DNA of 64,000 nucleotides from positions 289,116,966 through 289,180,965 of the forward strand of contig CM057009.1 in the NCBI GenBank assembly GCA_029891345.1, written 5' to 3'. The notes below the pieces were generated by a model that was not told where the DNA came from, did no database searches, and saw nothing but the letters and a program-made list of their open reading frames with translations. Source of the DNA: Dryococelus australis. Taxonomy: Eukaryota; Arthropoda; Insecta; Phasmatodea; Phasmatidae. Below, in pieces: positions 1 through 9,976 of the stretch (position 1 is its first letter; every line of letters starts with the position of its first letter). The translations under genes and the position numbers were made by a program.

Positions 1-159
1 AAAAAAATAGTTTAAAAATAAAAAACAATCTGTTTAAAAATGTATAACAATTTATTATTAAAAATTTTTAAAACTCTTTTAAAAATTTATTACAAAGAAT
101 AAAAAAAAAAAAATTTTAATTTTATTTAAAAAATTTCTTAATAAAAAATATTTTACTTG

Positions 160-657
160 GTGGCCATTTTTCCTTTTCCCAGATAGATGTCCATTTTCCC
201 TAAAAAATTTTCCTCAAGAAAATTTTATTAAAAATATTTGTTTAAAAATTATATATTTAAAAAAACATATATACTTACTGTCTCTATCACACACGTTCGC
301 CCAAATTCGTTCCACTAACCCCCACCATTCCAGCCTTGAAATATATATTTAAGTGCACAATTACCCCGCCAATGATTCTCATTGGCTAATAAGTCACCTG
401 TGCTTCATCCCCACCATGTGACAACCCTCCCGATTGGATGGTTGACTCGGGTATCTTCGGAAAACTTCGTGCCGCTAATGTTGCTCATTGGCTAATTACT
501 CACCTCTATTCGACCCGACCATTCAGAGTTTAGTCGGCTAATTAATCACGTCCATTCCACCCCTTCCACTACCGCCATTCCACTCCCTCCGATCTCTTCG
601 ATTGTCTTATAAGGCGCATCCCCGAGGGCCTCCGGAAAAACAAGTTGCACCTCGCTA
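160..657 (+). repeat. Left terminal inverted repeat of the Maverick
   Basis: Reads as the reverse complement of 15,365-16,085 with scattered mismatches. The best conserved parts are the innermost 60 bases (TATAAGGCGCATCCCCGAGG, then a C/G-rich stretch ending in GTTGCAC), the block around 455-475 (TCGGGTATCTTCGGAAAACT) and the block at 345-375 (AATATATATTTAAGTGCACA). Weaker similarity, including the pyrimidine-rich GGCCATTTTTCC area, continues to about 160 and perhaps to the window start. It is shorter than the right arm, which has extra internal copies of a CCAAT-containing module. Confidence 0.85.
607..614 (+). promoter_or_regulatory. TATA-like box at inner edge of left TIR
   Basis: TTATAAGG lies 109 bases upstream of the ATG at 723 and is conserved at the mirror position of the right TIR (15,399-15,408). 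Mirrored conservation and orientation toward the genes on both sides suggest inward-facing promoters for the two terminal genes. Promoter activity is inferred. Confidence 0.5.
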
Positions 658-722
658 TTTCGAAAGGAGAGCCCAATGATCATTTCTGAACTTGTAATTG
701 TCAAACGTATGTTACGGTAGCC

Positions 723-1157
723 ATGTCATCAAGTACAGAAGAAACCCTCAGCAACGCAGAAGACACAGGAGCCAATATTCTTCAGCTCATCCGCACAATA
801 TTGGCACGAGGAGCAACGTCGCCTAAGGATAGGAACCCACGACCACCAGTCAACCCACATCCATCAGTCAACTCATACCGACCCCCGGGATATAGTGTAT
901 TCTCGCCCAGTTTCGCAGAGTGTCCCATCAGTTCCGACTTCGAAGACAGTAACATCGAAGAAGTGACCATCGCCGAATTTTCTCCATTCAGGTCAGAAGA
1001 CACGAGCAAGTGCAGTGAACAGAATCGGAGGTACCCGCGCGTAAGTATTCGAGATGCTAGAGGCCTTCTGCAAATTCAATTTTGCGGCGGCACAATTCAT
1101 TGGGTATGCTGCTACGATGAGTTCGAAGGCTATTACATACTGAGCACACTAAAGTGA
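723..1157 (+). CDS. Left-end Maverick gene, unknown 144-aa protein
   Basis: This intact reading frame begins at the first ATG after the left TIR and its TATA-like box. The N-terminal half is rich in Ser, Pro and acidic residues and looks disordered. The C-terminal 45 residues are more structured, with an aromatic/Cys-rich patch (FCGGTIHWVCCYDEFEGYY). I do not recognise the family. It is one of the few frames in the element without a lesion, but homology would be needed to show it is real. The stop is followed by GTGAGA, which could be a 5' splice site, so the frame might also be the first exon of a longer gene running into 1,176-1,385. Confidence 0.45.
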   Translation: MSSSTEETLSNAEDTGANILQLIRTILARGATSPKDRNPRPPVNPHPSVNSYRPPGYSVFSPSFAECPISSDFEDSNIEEVTIAEFSPFRSEDTSKCSEQNRRYPRVSIRDARGLLQIQFCGGTIHWVCCYDEFEGYYILSTLK

Positions 1158-2370
1158 GAATACAAAAACTGTTATGTGTACAATTTATGCCCCGACCTTA
1201 CTCTTCCCTGTTCGCTCGAGGAGTTGGTAAAACAAAATTGCTACGTTCACCTAAGCAAGGCAAGACCTCACGAAAGTGTATTGCAAGAACAGTTCCGAGA
1301 AAATAAAAATAATAATGTGTGTAAACGGCTGGAGAAATGCGATGGACGTAACTATGCCGTGAAAAGGCATGGATTTCCGGATTGAACCTCCAACTGCACG
1401 CCGCATGCATGCGAAGTGCATCTAGACTCGAATCCGAGATCTTTCACCAAGTCTTTTTGCAACGACGGAGCGCATCCAGCCAACAAGTTTAATACAGAGA
1501 AACAATACACAAATAAATCTCCTCTACTGCACGGCGTAACCTACACGGACTAGCCGTCAGCTACCGTGACCGTAGAGAGATGCGACGAAAATGTTAATTT
1601 CCTCCTCCTCAAAAGAAGGTAAGGTGATTGAATTAACACTGCAAGATTGCGATAGTGACGATTGCGCGGTTCATATGTGCCGTCCGCAAACAAAGTTCCC
1701 ACAAACATTGGAAATATGAAAAAAGAAATTGGGGAATAAAGACGTACAACCAAGTACGACAGGGAAAATTGCGAAATTATTGACGAAATAAAAAAAAAAA
1801 GACAAACTCTTTAATGTATGTTCGGAACGGTGTGAGGGTGCTTGGCATAGTTTTGAGGTTACAACACCTTCGAACACATGGCCAGAGGTGCTTGTGTGTG
1901 CTTGTGCATACGAGCTTTGCTCTATCTATAGAAGAAGCCAAGTGGTGAAAACCTCTTAAAAATTATTGGGGGGGGGGGGGGGGGGGGGGGTTGTTCGTGA
2001 TTAATAGTATGGAGGGAAAGAAAATGATATTAGATAGAAGGAAAATCGTTATTATCTCTTAATGTTTGTCTTTTTTTTTTTTTTGTAAAATGTTTGTTAA
2101 ATAAATATTCATCTTGTAATTTTCATGTTTGCCAAGTTTGTCAGTAAATATGTTTATCGTGTAAAGAATAATATTATTTTCAAATGGTTTGTGTGTTAAT
2201 AAAATTTATATATAAATTTCTTTCATTTTTTGCAAGTACCATGTATGTATATATTTATATTATTTTCTTTCAATTCTTTCTTTTGTGTACAAGTATGATC
2301 TATATATACAATGTAAAAGTAAGCATTTATTAATATAATTTTCTTTCAAATCTTTTTTGTGTACTAGTAT

Positions 2371-2448
<78 letters not shown>

Positions 2449-3147
2449 ATGTTAAATATGCTTATGTTACAAGTGCGGGCGTAATATTTTTTTTATTCGT
2501 AGTAAAAATCATGTTAAATAATGGCAAATTATCTCTTCCTCTGCTACTATCGTATGCAAGCGCTACAGAGAGAGAGGGACGAGAAGAGCAAGAGAGAGAG
2601 AGGGAGGGGGGGGGGGGCGTCCTTGCGTCGTATGGCAGAATGAAGGTTGTCACGCAAGCACTTCCACTCTCCGTCAGCATTCTTGTTCCCCTTCCGTCTT
2701 CACACACACTTGCATGTGCTAGTTAATATAGGTCAGTTCCATCGTGAAGTGTGCAATTGTAGTTAAAGCGAATACCGCCTCTTTAAATGGCTATTTATTG
2801 TAATAAGAAAAAAGGTGCTATAAATTTAAGAGCAAATTTTTTTGTTTTTCTTTTAAGATTGTAGGAAATAGGAACTGTTTAACAAAAAAAAAAAAGTATT
2901 GTTCTTACTTGTCCCGTTCTCCAATGAAAAGCAAGTGCAATATACACAGATTATTTACTAAAAAAAAATACTTACCTTTCTGTTTACACAAGGAAAAATA
3001 CAATAAAGTACTAAACACACACACAGTTATAAGATAAATAACACGTAATTGTATTTAAATTTAAAAATACATACAAATAACATACTAAATAAAAAAAATT
3101 GTATAAATGCGTCTCTCTCTATTTTTCTCTCTCTCTCTCTCTCTTTT
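1158..3147. other. Maverick non-coding stretch with microsatellites
   Basis: No supportable gene was found. A short open stretch at 1,176-1,385 follows the left-end gene but shows no recognisable features. The rest is AT-rich and includes a G run (about 1,970-1,990), a (TG)n(TA)n tract (2,370-2,445), a GA/G-rich tract (2,563-2,618) and a CT tract (3,113-3,145). Confidence 0.6.
2370..2445. repeat. (TG)n(TA)n microsatellite
   Basis: About 15 TG units are followed directly by about 20 TA units. The open frame across it only reflects Val/Cys and Ile/Tyr codon alternation and is not a gene. Confidence 0.95.
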
Positions 3148-3435
3148 TTAAAATCGCATTCGTTTCGCATTCATACAAATGTGAGGATTAATCTGGAGAT
3201 TCTCGGTCGTTAGAAATAGTTTCACAAGTAGTTCCATGTTACATTTCACCTCTGTAAGAACACGCACACAGTTAGACAGTTCTAGGCGCACATCGGCAAC
3301 ATCATTACGTAACGCAAGCAATCTTGTTTCAAAATTATTTAAACACTGACGAATCTCATCACCATAGGGTTGAAGGCGGGTGTGTGATAGCATCGAGAGG
3401 CAGCGGAGATCACATGTCCTCCCACATGTTGTCAT
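3148..3435 (-). CDS. Maverick coiled-coil-like protein fragment, unknown
   Basis: This minus-strand frame contains a roughly 60-residue heptad-like segment (for example EIRQCLNNFETRLLALRND, followed by DVRLELSNCVRVL) that should form an amphipathic helix or coiled coil. Its first residues look random. The true reading frame probably continues from the neighbouring frame at 3,491-3,922 through a frameshift or short intron. A structural or fibre-like role would fit its place downstream of the virion genes, but that is inference. Confidence 0.35.
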   Translation of the reverse strand: MTTCGRTCDLRCLSMLSHTRLQPYGDEIRQCLNNFETRLLALRNDVADVRLELSNCVRVLTEVKCNMELLVKLFLTTENLQINPHICMNAKRMRF

Positions 3436-3490
3436 TGATAGGATCAGTAACAGAGACTGGCGAGTATCAGATCGGCGAAGGCGAGTCCGT

Positions 3491-3922
3491 CTATCTGTGA
3501 GTCACCGTTGGTGTTTGCACATGTAAAACAGTCATTTCTGTCAATCTACGTTCTCGCTGCCGTATGTTGGAAGCTTCCAGTAGCAGTGAACCCTCAGTGA
3601 TGGTGTTGTCACATGTAGTCAACTCACCCGTCTGGAAGCCACGAAAGGGCGGCGACTGGAGACCCTGGAAGGACGCCGTCGCCTGAAAGGGTACCGTCTG
3701 GGTGCTCCAGCCGGGTGCCGCCGCGAAGGGTGCCGTCTGGGTGCTCCGACTGGGTGCTGCCTGGAAGAGTACAATCTGGATGGGTGCCGTCTGAGTGCTT
3801 CGTAAGGGCGTCTCCGTCGCTAAGTCGGACGCTGCTATAGGTGCAGCGCTGGGTACTACCATGGTCTCCTGTGGTGCAGTGCCGCGGTGTCCTGAGATGG
3901 TGGTATCCGCCTTTTCGAACAA
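3491..3922 (-). CDS. Maverick Pro/Thr-rich repeat protein, unknown
   Basis: The 143-residue minus-strand frame has a degenerate repeat of about 14 residues around the core RSTQTAPF (three to four copies, about residues 42-85). A more charged C-terminal part ends shortly after LTEMTVLHVQTPTVTHR. A C homopolymer just upstream (3,926-3,945) sits at its start, so the real N-terminus may be upstream in another frame. The frame in the next register over the same repeat (3,624-3,947) is also open, a consequence of GC-rich repeats. I do not recognise the family. Confidence 0.3.
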   Translation of the reverse strand: MFEKADTTISGHRGTAPQETMVVPSAAPIAASDLATETPLRSTQTAPIQIVLFQAAPSRSTQTAPFAAAPGWSTQTVPFQATASFQGLQSPPFRGFQTGELTTCDNTITEGSLLLEASNIRQRERRLTEMTVLHVQTPTVTHR

Positions 3923-3947
3923 CTCCCCCCCCCCCCCCCCCCCCCAA

Positions 3948-5224
3948 TTAGGAGGGCGTCGTCACACTCGGAACAGAAATCAAGCAGTGACATGGCGAAG
4001 ATGGGTTCTAACTAATGTCCATAGCCACAGCACAAAAAATCTTCAACACCGATACGATGACGAAATCCCTTGTTGGCTGTAGGCGGCTGCCTCAAGAAAA
4101 AAAATTCGTGCGTCTGCTTACACGTATCAAACAAAGGCCAGGCATCATCGTCCTTTGGCACAACGTCACCATGTTTGTACACCCGACGCGCCTCGCACCA
4201 TACACGTGGGGTGCGGTTACCGAGTGTACCTAGGCTCTATTTCGTACCAATTACAGCCCGTGCATAGTGCGTACCCTCCAAAACACGTCAAGCACTTTGT
4301 AATATTCACCTACATACATTTCGCAGCCCGATGCTGTACAACATGGCGCATTAACGTCCAAACTAAAGTTTATAAGCGGGGGTCCAACCCCCCCCCCCCC
4401 CCTTCCTTTAATGCTCCATATACTCCCACCACAGCCTGCATTTCACACATTTCAGGGTGTACTTGTTTGCTCGCGAATACAAAAAAAAATTACCTATAAA
4501 CTCAACTTTATTTCTAGAAAGGAAGAATCCTTAAATAAGTTGACGTACTAATTCGCTTTTTTTTTTAACCGTATGCATATTGATTTCCATTAAACTCATA
4601 ATATGTTATCGACGAAATTCTGCAAATAGCCAATTGCAACACAATGGAGTGGAGAGACGGCGACCACAGGCAGGTAAATGGAGTGGGAGGTGTTACCCAT
4701 CATAATAGCCACGTCGCATCTCCCAAGAGAGAGGTTACCGACGAAACTGCATATCACGCAGTGGTTTTTGTTTATAGTTTTAAATTACATGCGTGACAGG
4801 GCAGGACCGAAGAGATGTCGTGGAGAATTACTTTGCGCAAGATTTTCCTGTTTCCTGCTGGCCATCCGGTGGCTGATGGATGAGAGGGACTCCTTCTGTT
4901 CGCCCCGAACAATCCTTTAGATGAAATTTATTTTCAAAATTTATTTATTTAGCAAAAAAAATTATTAAATGTAGTAAAAAAATATGAAAAATATACAACC
5001 TAGTCAGTTTTGATAAACATGTGTAATTTTTTCACACAGATTACAAACAAACTACAAATTTTATTTAAAAAAAATTCAATCTATCAATCAAAACCGTTCG
5101 TAAAAAATTAGTAACAGTCTTTGACGTTCGATCCGGCGCAGTAGAACTGGAATATTCGAAACTTCTTCTTCCAAGTTGAAGTCAGCTGCGGACGAACCCA
5201 TGTCGGCAGCGACTGTAGCAGGTG
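3948..5224. other. Maverick stretch without a recognised gene
   Basis: Short open frames exist on both strands, but none has recognisable motifs. The longest isolated one, 4,678-4,920 (+, 80 residues), is a low-confidence possibility. A C-run sits at 4,388-4,402. In an intact Maverick a gene of several kilobases could sit in such a spot. Here there is only about 1.3 kb, with no polymerase motif that I can see. Confidence 0.5.
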
Positions 5225-5779
5225 ACGTCACACGTGGGTATTGCTAGGGCGCACGTCACAGTTCGTTGCAGATCCCCTGGAAATTTTTTTCTTGTGCGTC
5301 TTAGGAACGAAGTGACAAGACCTTCGACGTTTAGAGGAGACAGTTGATGTCTGCACATCGCTGATAGTATTTTTTCCCCCGGCATACACCATTTCGTGTG
5401 GAGAAATTTGGTGTGGGGCCATTTGGCGTGGAGAAATTCTGTGTGGAACAGTCCTGGGCGGATCAGTCGGGGGCGTAAATTTCAATGTTCGTAGAGTCAC
5501 CTCGGCTCCAAGTTGCTGCGAATTCAAGAACCTGGTCCACTGTTTCTGGAAGAGGCGTATCCCACTTCGTGCGATGAACCAAGCCATTTCCAGGGGTGCA
5601 ACAAATTATGAACTGTTGCTCAGGTTCACCGGACGTCGTCGAATATAGCCAGTGGTCCCATTCATATCGCATTTTTCTTCGTAGGTTAGTAGCGACCCAG
5701 ACTCCCAGAACGAATAGACGATTTTAGTGTCGTCCCGTAATGTTAAGGCGTACAAGTGCTCCGAGTGAAAGGGCGTCAT
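5225..5779 (-). pseudogene. Maverick gene of unknown function, frameshifted
   Basis: On the minus strand an ATG at 5,779 opens a frame of about 38 codons (starting MTPFHSEHLYALTL). The reading then switches register near 5,672-5,690 into a frame whose start MRYEWDHWLYSTTSGEPEQ joins naturally to the first. It continues to a stop near 5,463 and then to a Lys/Arg-rich tail in another register (5,228-5,400). The middle is acidic and aromatic (WDHWLYS, FIICCTPGN). I associate similar sequence with insect Mavericks but know no function. The lesions are at least two frameshifts or stops. It lies downstream of the capsid genes, in the same direction. Confidence 0.45.
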
Positions 5780-6098
5780 GTTGCTCCCACGGTGAATCGT
5801 ACTCGACTAGAGAATAATTTGTTTTAGGGATCTATTTATATACATTTTTTTCGTGCCGTGGAATGACGTCATACATTACACTACTAAAGATATATATATA
5901 AAACATGTTACATCATTGCACATATCATTCGTAAAGTAACTGTACATTTCTCGAAGCGCTCACCAAAGAACTGGGCTCTCTTTATTTCCTTAGCTTACGA
6001 AGAAAAGGACTCTATAAGTCGATAACCTCCACTTTCGCAAATTACTCGACCATTTTTTCCCCTGTTCAGGAAGCCTTTCAGATTACAGTACATTATAT
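5780..6098. other. Gap between leftward Maverick genes
   Basis: AT-rich with a short TA tract near 5,890-5,900. It would be the 3' region of the capsid-like gene and the upstream region of the gene ending at 5,225. No clear regulatory site is visible. Confidence 0.5.
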
Positions 6099-7379
6099 CT
6101 ACTTAAGTATTTGACAGGCGCATATATATATATACACACACATACACATAAGTAACTGATTATTTTTACCAGGCCAAAAACAATCATACTGAACAATCCT
6201 GTCGTGGAGTATCAAGCAGTAGGCCACGGTGTTTGCGGGCACATTTTCCTTGGTGATTATCTCGATGCGGCAGTCGACCGTGCCATTCTGCACGCACTAG
6301 TTTTGCTTCGATGTATCGAATACTAGCAAAAGGTGCCATGTCTCGGAAATCTTCGTGGCTCAGGACGGGATGCGCCTCGCGCCCATAGTACGAAGATTGG
6401 AATTACGAACACACATATAATATGCCAGCAGGTATTGTCCATTTTCAAAGTTTGTGTTCAAATCGACGTACGGGAAGCCTTCACTACTCAAAAATATATT
6501 TACGTTTTCGACCTTGCAGTGGTCGAATGTAGACTTGTCGGCTCTGATACTATGCTGTTTGTTCGTACGAAGCCCCAGTACGACGTAGCGTGGTTTTTCC
6601 GTGATGGACGACGTCTTCACGACCCAGTGATTTCGCGTGACGTGCGGGGACAAGGCCGGGCAAGTGACCAGGCCCCAACTTCTGAATGCTATTTCGATCA
6701 CTTTGTCTTTCTTGGCATAATTCAACAGCTTGACACGTTCACGCGTGCTTGGGGTCACGTGTGGGACGAACCATTCTATGGTGTCCAAAGTAAGAGAGAC
6801 GGGCTCCGGGTTTTCTCCTACTCGCAACACAGCATCCAAATGCGATGTGGATAGCATTATCGCCAGCTCCTGCCCCGCTCCTATTATTATTTTCTTATAA
6901 CCCTCGGCAAATCCCAGGAGCATGAAGAGCGGAATGCACACTTCGAACCTGCCTTCGTCGTAAATGGGAACACTGTAGGCATCTCCAGTTCCCCAGCCTG
7001 TCATTTTAGCTGGGGAGATAGCTAGACGTGAGCGATAGGTACTTTTTTTTATCGATGAGGTTATTCCCACATCACGAGACTGGTCGATCGCGACGCCATT
7101 AATCTCGTACATTACTCGCTTGAAAAGGTGCGGGAGCCAATTTCGTACCAACTTGCTGGTGGTCGGGTGGGTCCCGTCCACCTTCGTTAGCCCGCCTCTT
7201 CTGCGCACGAAGGACTGGCTAGGTAGGGTGTAAATATCTTGTCGCTGTATAGGTATTCTGACCTCCCTTCCGAGAACGAAAGATCAGGCAAGATACGGTT
7301 CGTAAAAATGCATTTCGATTTGATCAAGTTTATCGTCGAATTCTAGGCGCTGATCCACGTCGGGAATTTCGTCTGCCAT
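6099..7379 (-). pseudogene. Maverick major-capsid-like protein, broken
   Basis: An ATG at 7,379 opens a frame that meets one in-frame TGA near 7,288 and then runs open to 6,360. The C-terminal part continues in other registers to about 6,099. Recognisable stretches in order are the N-terminal REVRIPIQRQDIYTLPSQSF, then LLGFAEGYKKIIIGAGQEL, FRSWGL followed by a WVVKTSS segment with EKPRYVVLGL, DKSTFDHCK, and a tail with ENVPANTVAYCLILHDRI. These match a family of about 430 residues found in insect and Hydra Mavericks. I interpret it as the double jelly-roll hexon-like capsid protein, from its size, its beta-rich look and its neighbours (protease, second capsid-like gene). That role is less certain than the family match. 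Lesions: one stop and about two frameshifts near 6,290-6,360. Confidence 0.62.
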
Positions 7380-7510
7380 GTCAATTTACTGTTAAAACGA
7401 AGTAGACACTGAGAAAGTAGTTAGCGCAACGCTACCTCGCAGCTTACTGAACGCCGGTTCGATGTACTGCGCGTTTTTATACGTTTTTGTCTTCCCAGCG
7501 GAATTTAGTC

Positions 7511-8193
7511 TTATCGTTTCAGGTGTAGTCGTAGCGTAATTTCTTCGTTTCGGAAATCCATCAATTCCCCGTTTTGGTCCACGATCGAAACAGTTACTAC
7601 GTGGATGCTCTTTGCAACGATCGGAACGTAAATGAGCGTTCTCGGAGATTCTACTATTTTATATCCAGGACCTATGGTGGGAGCAAACTCGTAAATAGTA
7701 CTGCTCGGTTTCCCATTCACGTAACTGTAACTTGCCAAGTTACAGTTTATCCGTATGACGTTGACTGGAAAGATGTTTACAGTCCGGGACGACTCGTGTT
7801 TCATTCCCGCTTCGTACACTCTGACTTCGAACCCCAGCATGGGCCCGATGGTATCCGGTTCATGAAATCTACATCTGCGGTGCAAAACATTTCAACCTTT
7901 AGGGAATTCGGATTACCATGCAGTTCGAATGCAATGTTGTGCGGTAGCGGTTTATTTATGAAGTATTCCATATGCTTCAGCTCGTACGCTCCGGTGGGAA
8001 TGCTGACTTCTTTCACATCTCCTGCCACTGTGTATCGTAATGTGGAACTCACGTTTTCTTCTATGTTGGATATGGAGTTGTACGTTTGAAAGTCTACTAG
8101 CCCCACACACCATTCACCGTCCAGCTCTAAGGGAGGGTAAAAGCAAGCTCTCAGCTTGGACATTTTACCACTCAGAATGATGGACACCGACAT
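7511..8193 (-). pseudogene. Maverick second capsid-like (possible penton) protein, frameshifted
   Basis: The start is taken at the ATG at 8,193 (MSVSIILSGK); a second candidate lies at 8,163. The first part has the strong family signature LVDFQTYNSISNI after a YPPLELDGEW segment. One frameshift near 7,830-7,850 separates it from the C-terminal part, which runs to a stop at 7,511 and contains GYKIVESPRTLIYVPIV and the conserved tail DQNGELMDFRNEEITLRLHL. The full length of about 225 residues and the beta-rich composition suit a single jelly-roll minor capsid protein, but I name that role only as likely. It sits between the protease and major-capsid-like genes, the order of a virion module. Confidence 0.62.
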
Positions 8194-8279
8194 ACTGATG
8201 TGTTCGGTATGGCTGACACAACCCTTTATATACCTCACAAATTATATTGATATTTCCCCCCCCCCCCCCCAGTTTATCA

Positions 8280-8613
8280 CTATAAATCACGATCGCTTAA
8301 AAAACGCAGATACAAGTGCCCACAATTCCACGTGTTGGGCATCTGCTCCGTGTCGTAGTTGTAAGTTAGATTACAATTTTCCAGGTAATTGCACAGTTCG
8401 GGCGGAAGACACAAATTCTTAAAAAGTGTCGTAGTACATTGCTTGATTGCCGTGTTTTACATAAGCTACCCCGTGCGAGTCAGGCCCGGCTGTCGTGTCC
8501 AGATTGATTATGGCGCACTCATTATATTTTGGTTTAGCAGACACGGCATCTCTCGGAAACACTCCTCTAAAATTAGGTATTTTCAATTTGCGCGCAAACA
8601 GTTAAAATTCCAT
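8280..8613 (-). pseudogene. Adenain-like (C5) cysteine protease, broken
   Basis: This gene is hidden because stops interrupt it. On the minus strand an ATG at 8,613 is followed after two codons by TAA. The same register then reads through KLKIPNFRGVFPRDAVSA, ECAIINLDTTAGPDSHGVAY (carrying the catalytic His) and YVKHGNQAMYYDTF. A one-base register change near 8,425 leads to PPELCNYLENCNLTYNYDTE and the catalytic-Cys motif NCGHLYLRFL, ending at the stop at 8,280-8,282. The order His then Cys in CGH, the small size (about 110 residues visible) and the neighbours fit the adenovirus-type maturation protease of Mavericks. One oddity is the residue after His, which is Gly where I expect Trp. Confidence 0.8.
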
Positions 8614-8639
8614 GTTCGTCAGTGGACGCCTAGGCAGCG

Positions 8640-9026
8640 TCACTTTGATTTCCTTCTTCGATTTTTCCCCCTATTTTCTGCCTCCCGACATTTGATCCCC
8701 CTCCTCCGTCTCCTCTTTCTCGATACGGGTGGCGAATAAAAGGTCCTTGGCCGTTTTTTTTTACCCATGGCGATAGCTTCCAACGTTCTGTTATTGTGAC
8801 GGGTTTCCTCTACCTGTTTTCGGTCGTTCGAAGCTCGCTTTACGACACTAACGATATTCGTGACTGCCCCGGCGATACCGGCCAGAGCGCCGATTGCAGG
8901 TATCAATGGGGGCAGGAACCCTCCTACCTTGTTCTTATTCCCTTTCCTTTTGGTCTTTCGAGGGTTGTTCTGCGAAGACTTTATCCTTGTACGTAATTTC
9001 ACGCCTAGTTTCACCTTGGATTTCAT
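8640..9026 (-). CDS. Small basic Gly-rich capsid-associated protein (adenovirus pVI/pX-like)
   Basis: The 128-residue frame starts at the ATG at 9,026. It has a very basic N-terminus (residues 1-33), a Gly/Ala/Pro-rich hydrophobic helix-like segment (GGFLPPLIPAIGALAGIAGA, about 36-55), a charged helix with Gln/Glu (KQVEETRHNNRTLEAIAMGK) and then an Arg/Lys-rich tail. Similar small proteins with a GGFLP hydrophobic segment and an RHNKTMEAIA-type helix accompany insect Maverick capsid genes and recall adenoviral membrane-active or core peptides. After about residue 88 the composition becomes purely Arg/Lys, and an A run in the Lys codons suggests the frame may have slipped, so the true C-terminus is uncertain. 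It is the first gene of the leftward block. Confidence 0.5.
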   Translation of the reverse strand: MKSKVKLGVKLRTRIKSSQNNPRKTKRKGNKNKVGGFLPPLIPAIGALAGIAGAVTNIVSVVKRASNDRKQVEETRHNNRTLEAIAMGKKKRPRTFYSPPVSRKRRRRRGIKCREAENRGKNRRRKSK

Positions 9027-9976
9027 GATGTTGGATAAAGAATCTGCCTAGTGTTCAGATCATTGTTTAGGGGGGTTGCAATGTTGGGTGGTTTTTTTCT
9101 TGCAAATAAACCTCATCCAATGTGTTGATTACAGTTTCGTTGATCTAGCTTGGTTCCATAAAACAATCTGGTAGGGACGATGATCCCACGAAAATACTTC
9201 GCTGTCCTCAACTCACTACGAATCGAATTAAACTGCCATACAAACGATACATATTCTTCTTTTATACATTTTTTTCGTCCCATCGCTCCATAGCTCCAAC
9301 GCCCCATAGCTCCATCACTCCATCACCCCATCGCCCCATAGACCCATTACTCCATCACCCCATCACCCCATAGTCCCATCGCTCCATCACCCCGTGAATC
9401 CATCAATCCATCACCCTATTGCCCCATCGTTTTATCACCTCATAGCTCCATCGCTTCATCACTCCATAGCTCCATCGCTCCAGAACTCAACTGCTCCATC
9501 GATCCATCACCCCACCGCCCCATAGCTCCATATCGCCATCACCCTATCGCCCCATCGCTTCATCACCGCATAGCTCCATCACTCCATCACCCCATTGCCC
9601 CATAGTTCCAGCACCCCATAGCTCCATTGCTCCATCACCCCATATCTCTATCGCTCCATCACCCCATTACTCCACCGCTCCATCGCTCCATCACACCAAC
9701 GCACCATCACCCCATTGCTCCATCACCTCTTCGTTCCATCGATCTTTCCCAATATTTCGGGTTGTGCCCTCCGTACACATGTATAGAAATTACATTCGTT
9801 CACCAACTGTATGATGCATATATTAATTTATATATATGCAGTATTGAATACCAACCATTTATCGCATGGTGCATGTCCGCCGATGCTGGTTAAAATGTAT
9901 AAATACGATCCTTTTATACATTATCGTCTCAGTATCATTTTATAATTGGAACAGTACAGACGTAAAACAAATTTCA
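9027..9976. promoter_or_regulatory. Divergent intergenic region between virion and integrase blocks
   Basis: The leftward virion block begins at 9,026 and the rightward ATPase/integrase block at 9,977, so this roughly 950-bp gap must hold promoters for both. Its centre is taken up by the minisatellite at 9,283-9,745. TATA-like motifs occur on both flanks (for example near 9,823-9,840). Open frames here are translations of the minisatellite and are not genes. Confidence 0.45.
9283..9745. repeat. CCATCRCYCCATAGYT-type minisatellite
   Basis: About 460 bases consist of degenerate 9-10 bp units of the form CCATCACCC / CCATAGCTC / CCATCGCTC. Only pyrimidine transitions and single changes distinguish them. 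The strand bias is extreme, with almost no G on the plus strand. It sits at the divergence point of the element's two main gene blocks. Confidence 0.93.

Noticed and set aside
2376..2726. 116-codon frame near the (TG)n(TA)n tract
   Set aside because: Driven by the microsatellite and an adjacent GA-rich tract; no conserved motif.
6333..6854. Plus-strand frame over the capsid-like gene
   Set aside because: Shadow of the minus-strand capsid-like pseudogene, which has the family motifs.
9627..9893. His/Pro-rich protein at the minisatellite
   Set aside because: The frame is a translation of the 9-10 bp minisatellite and its flank.
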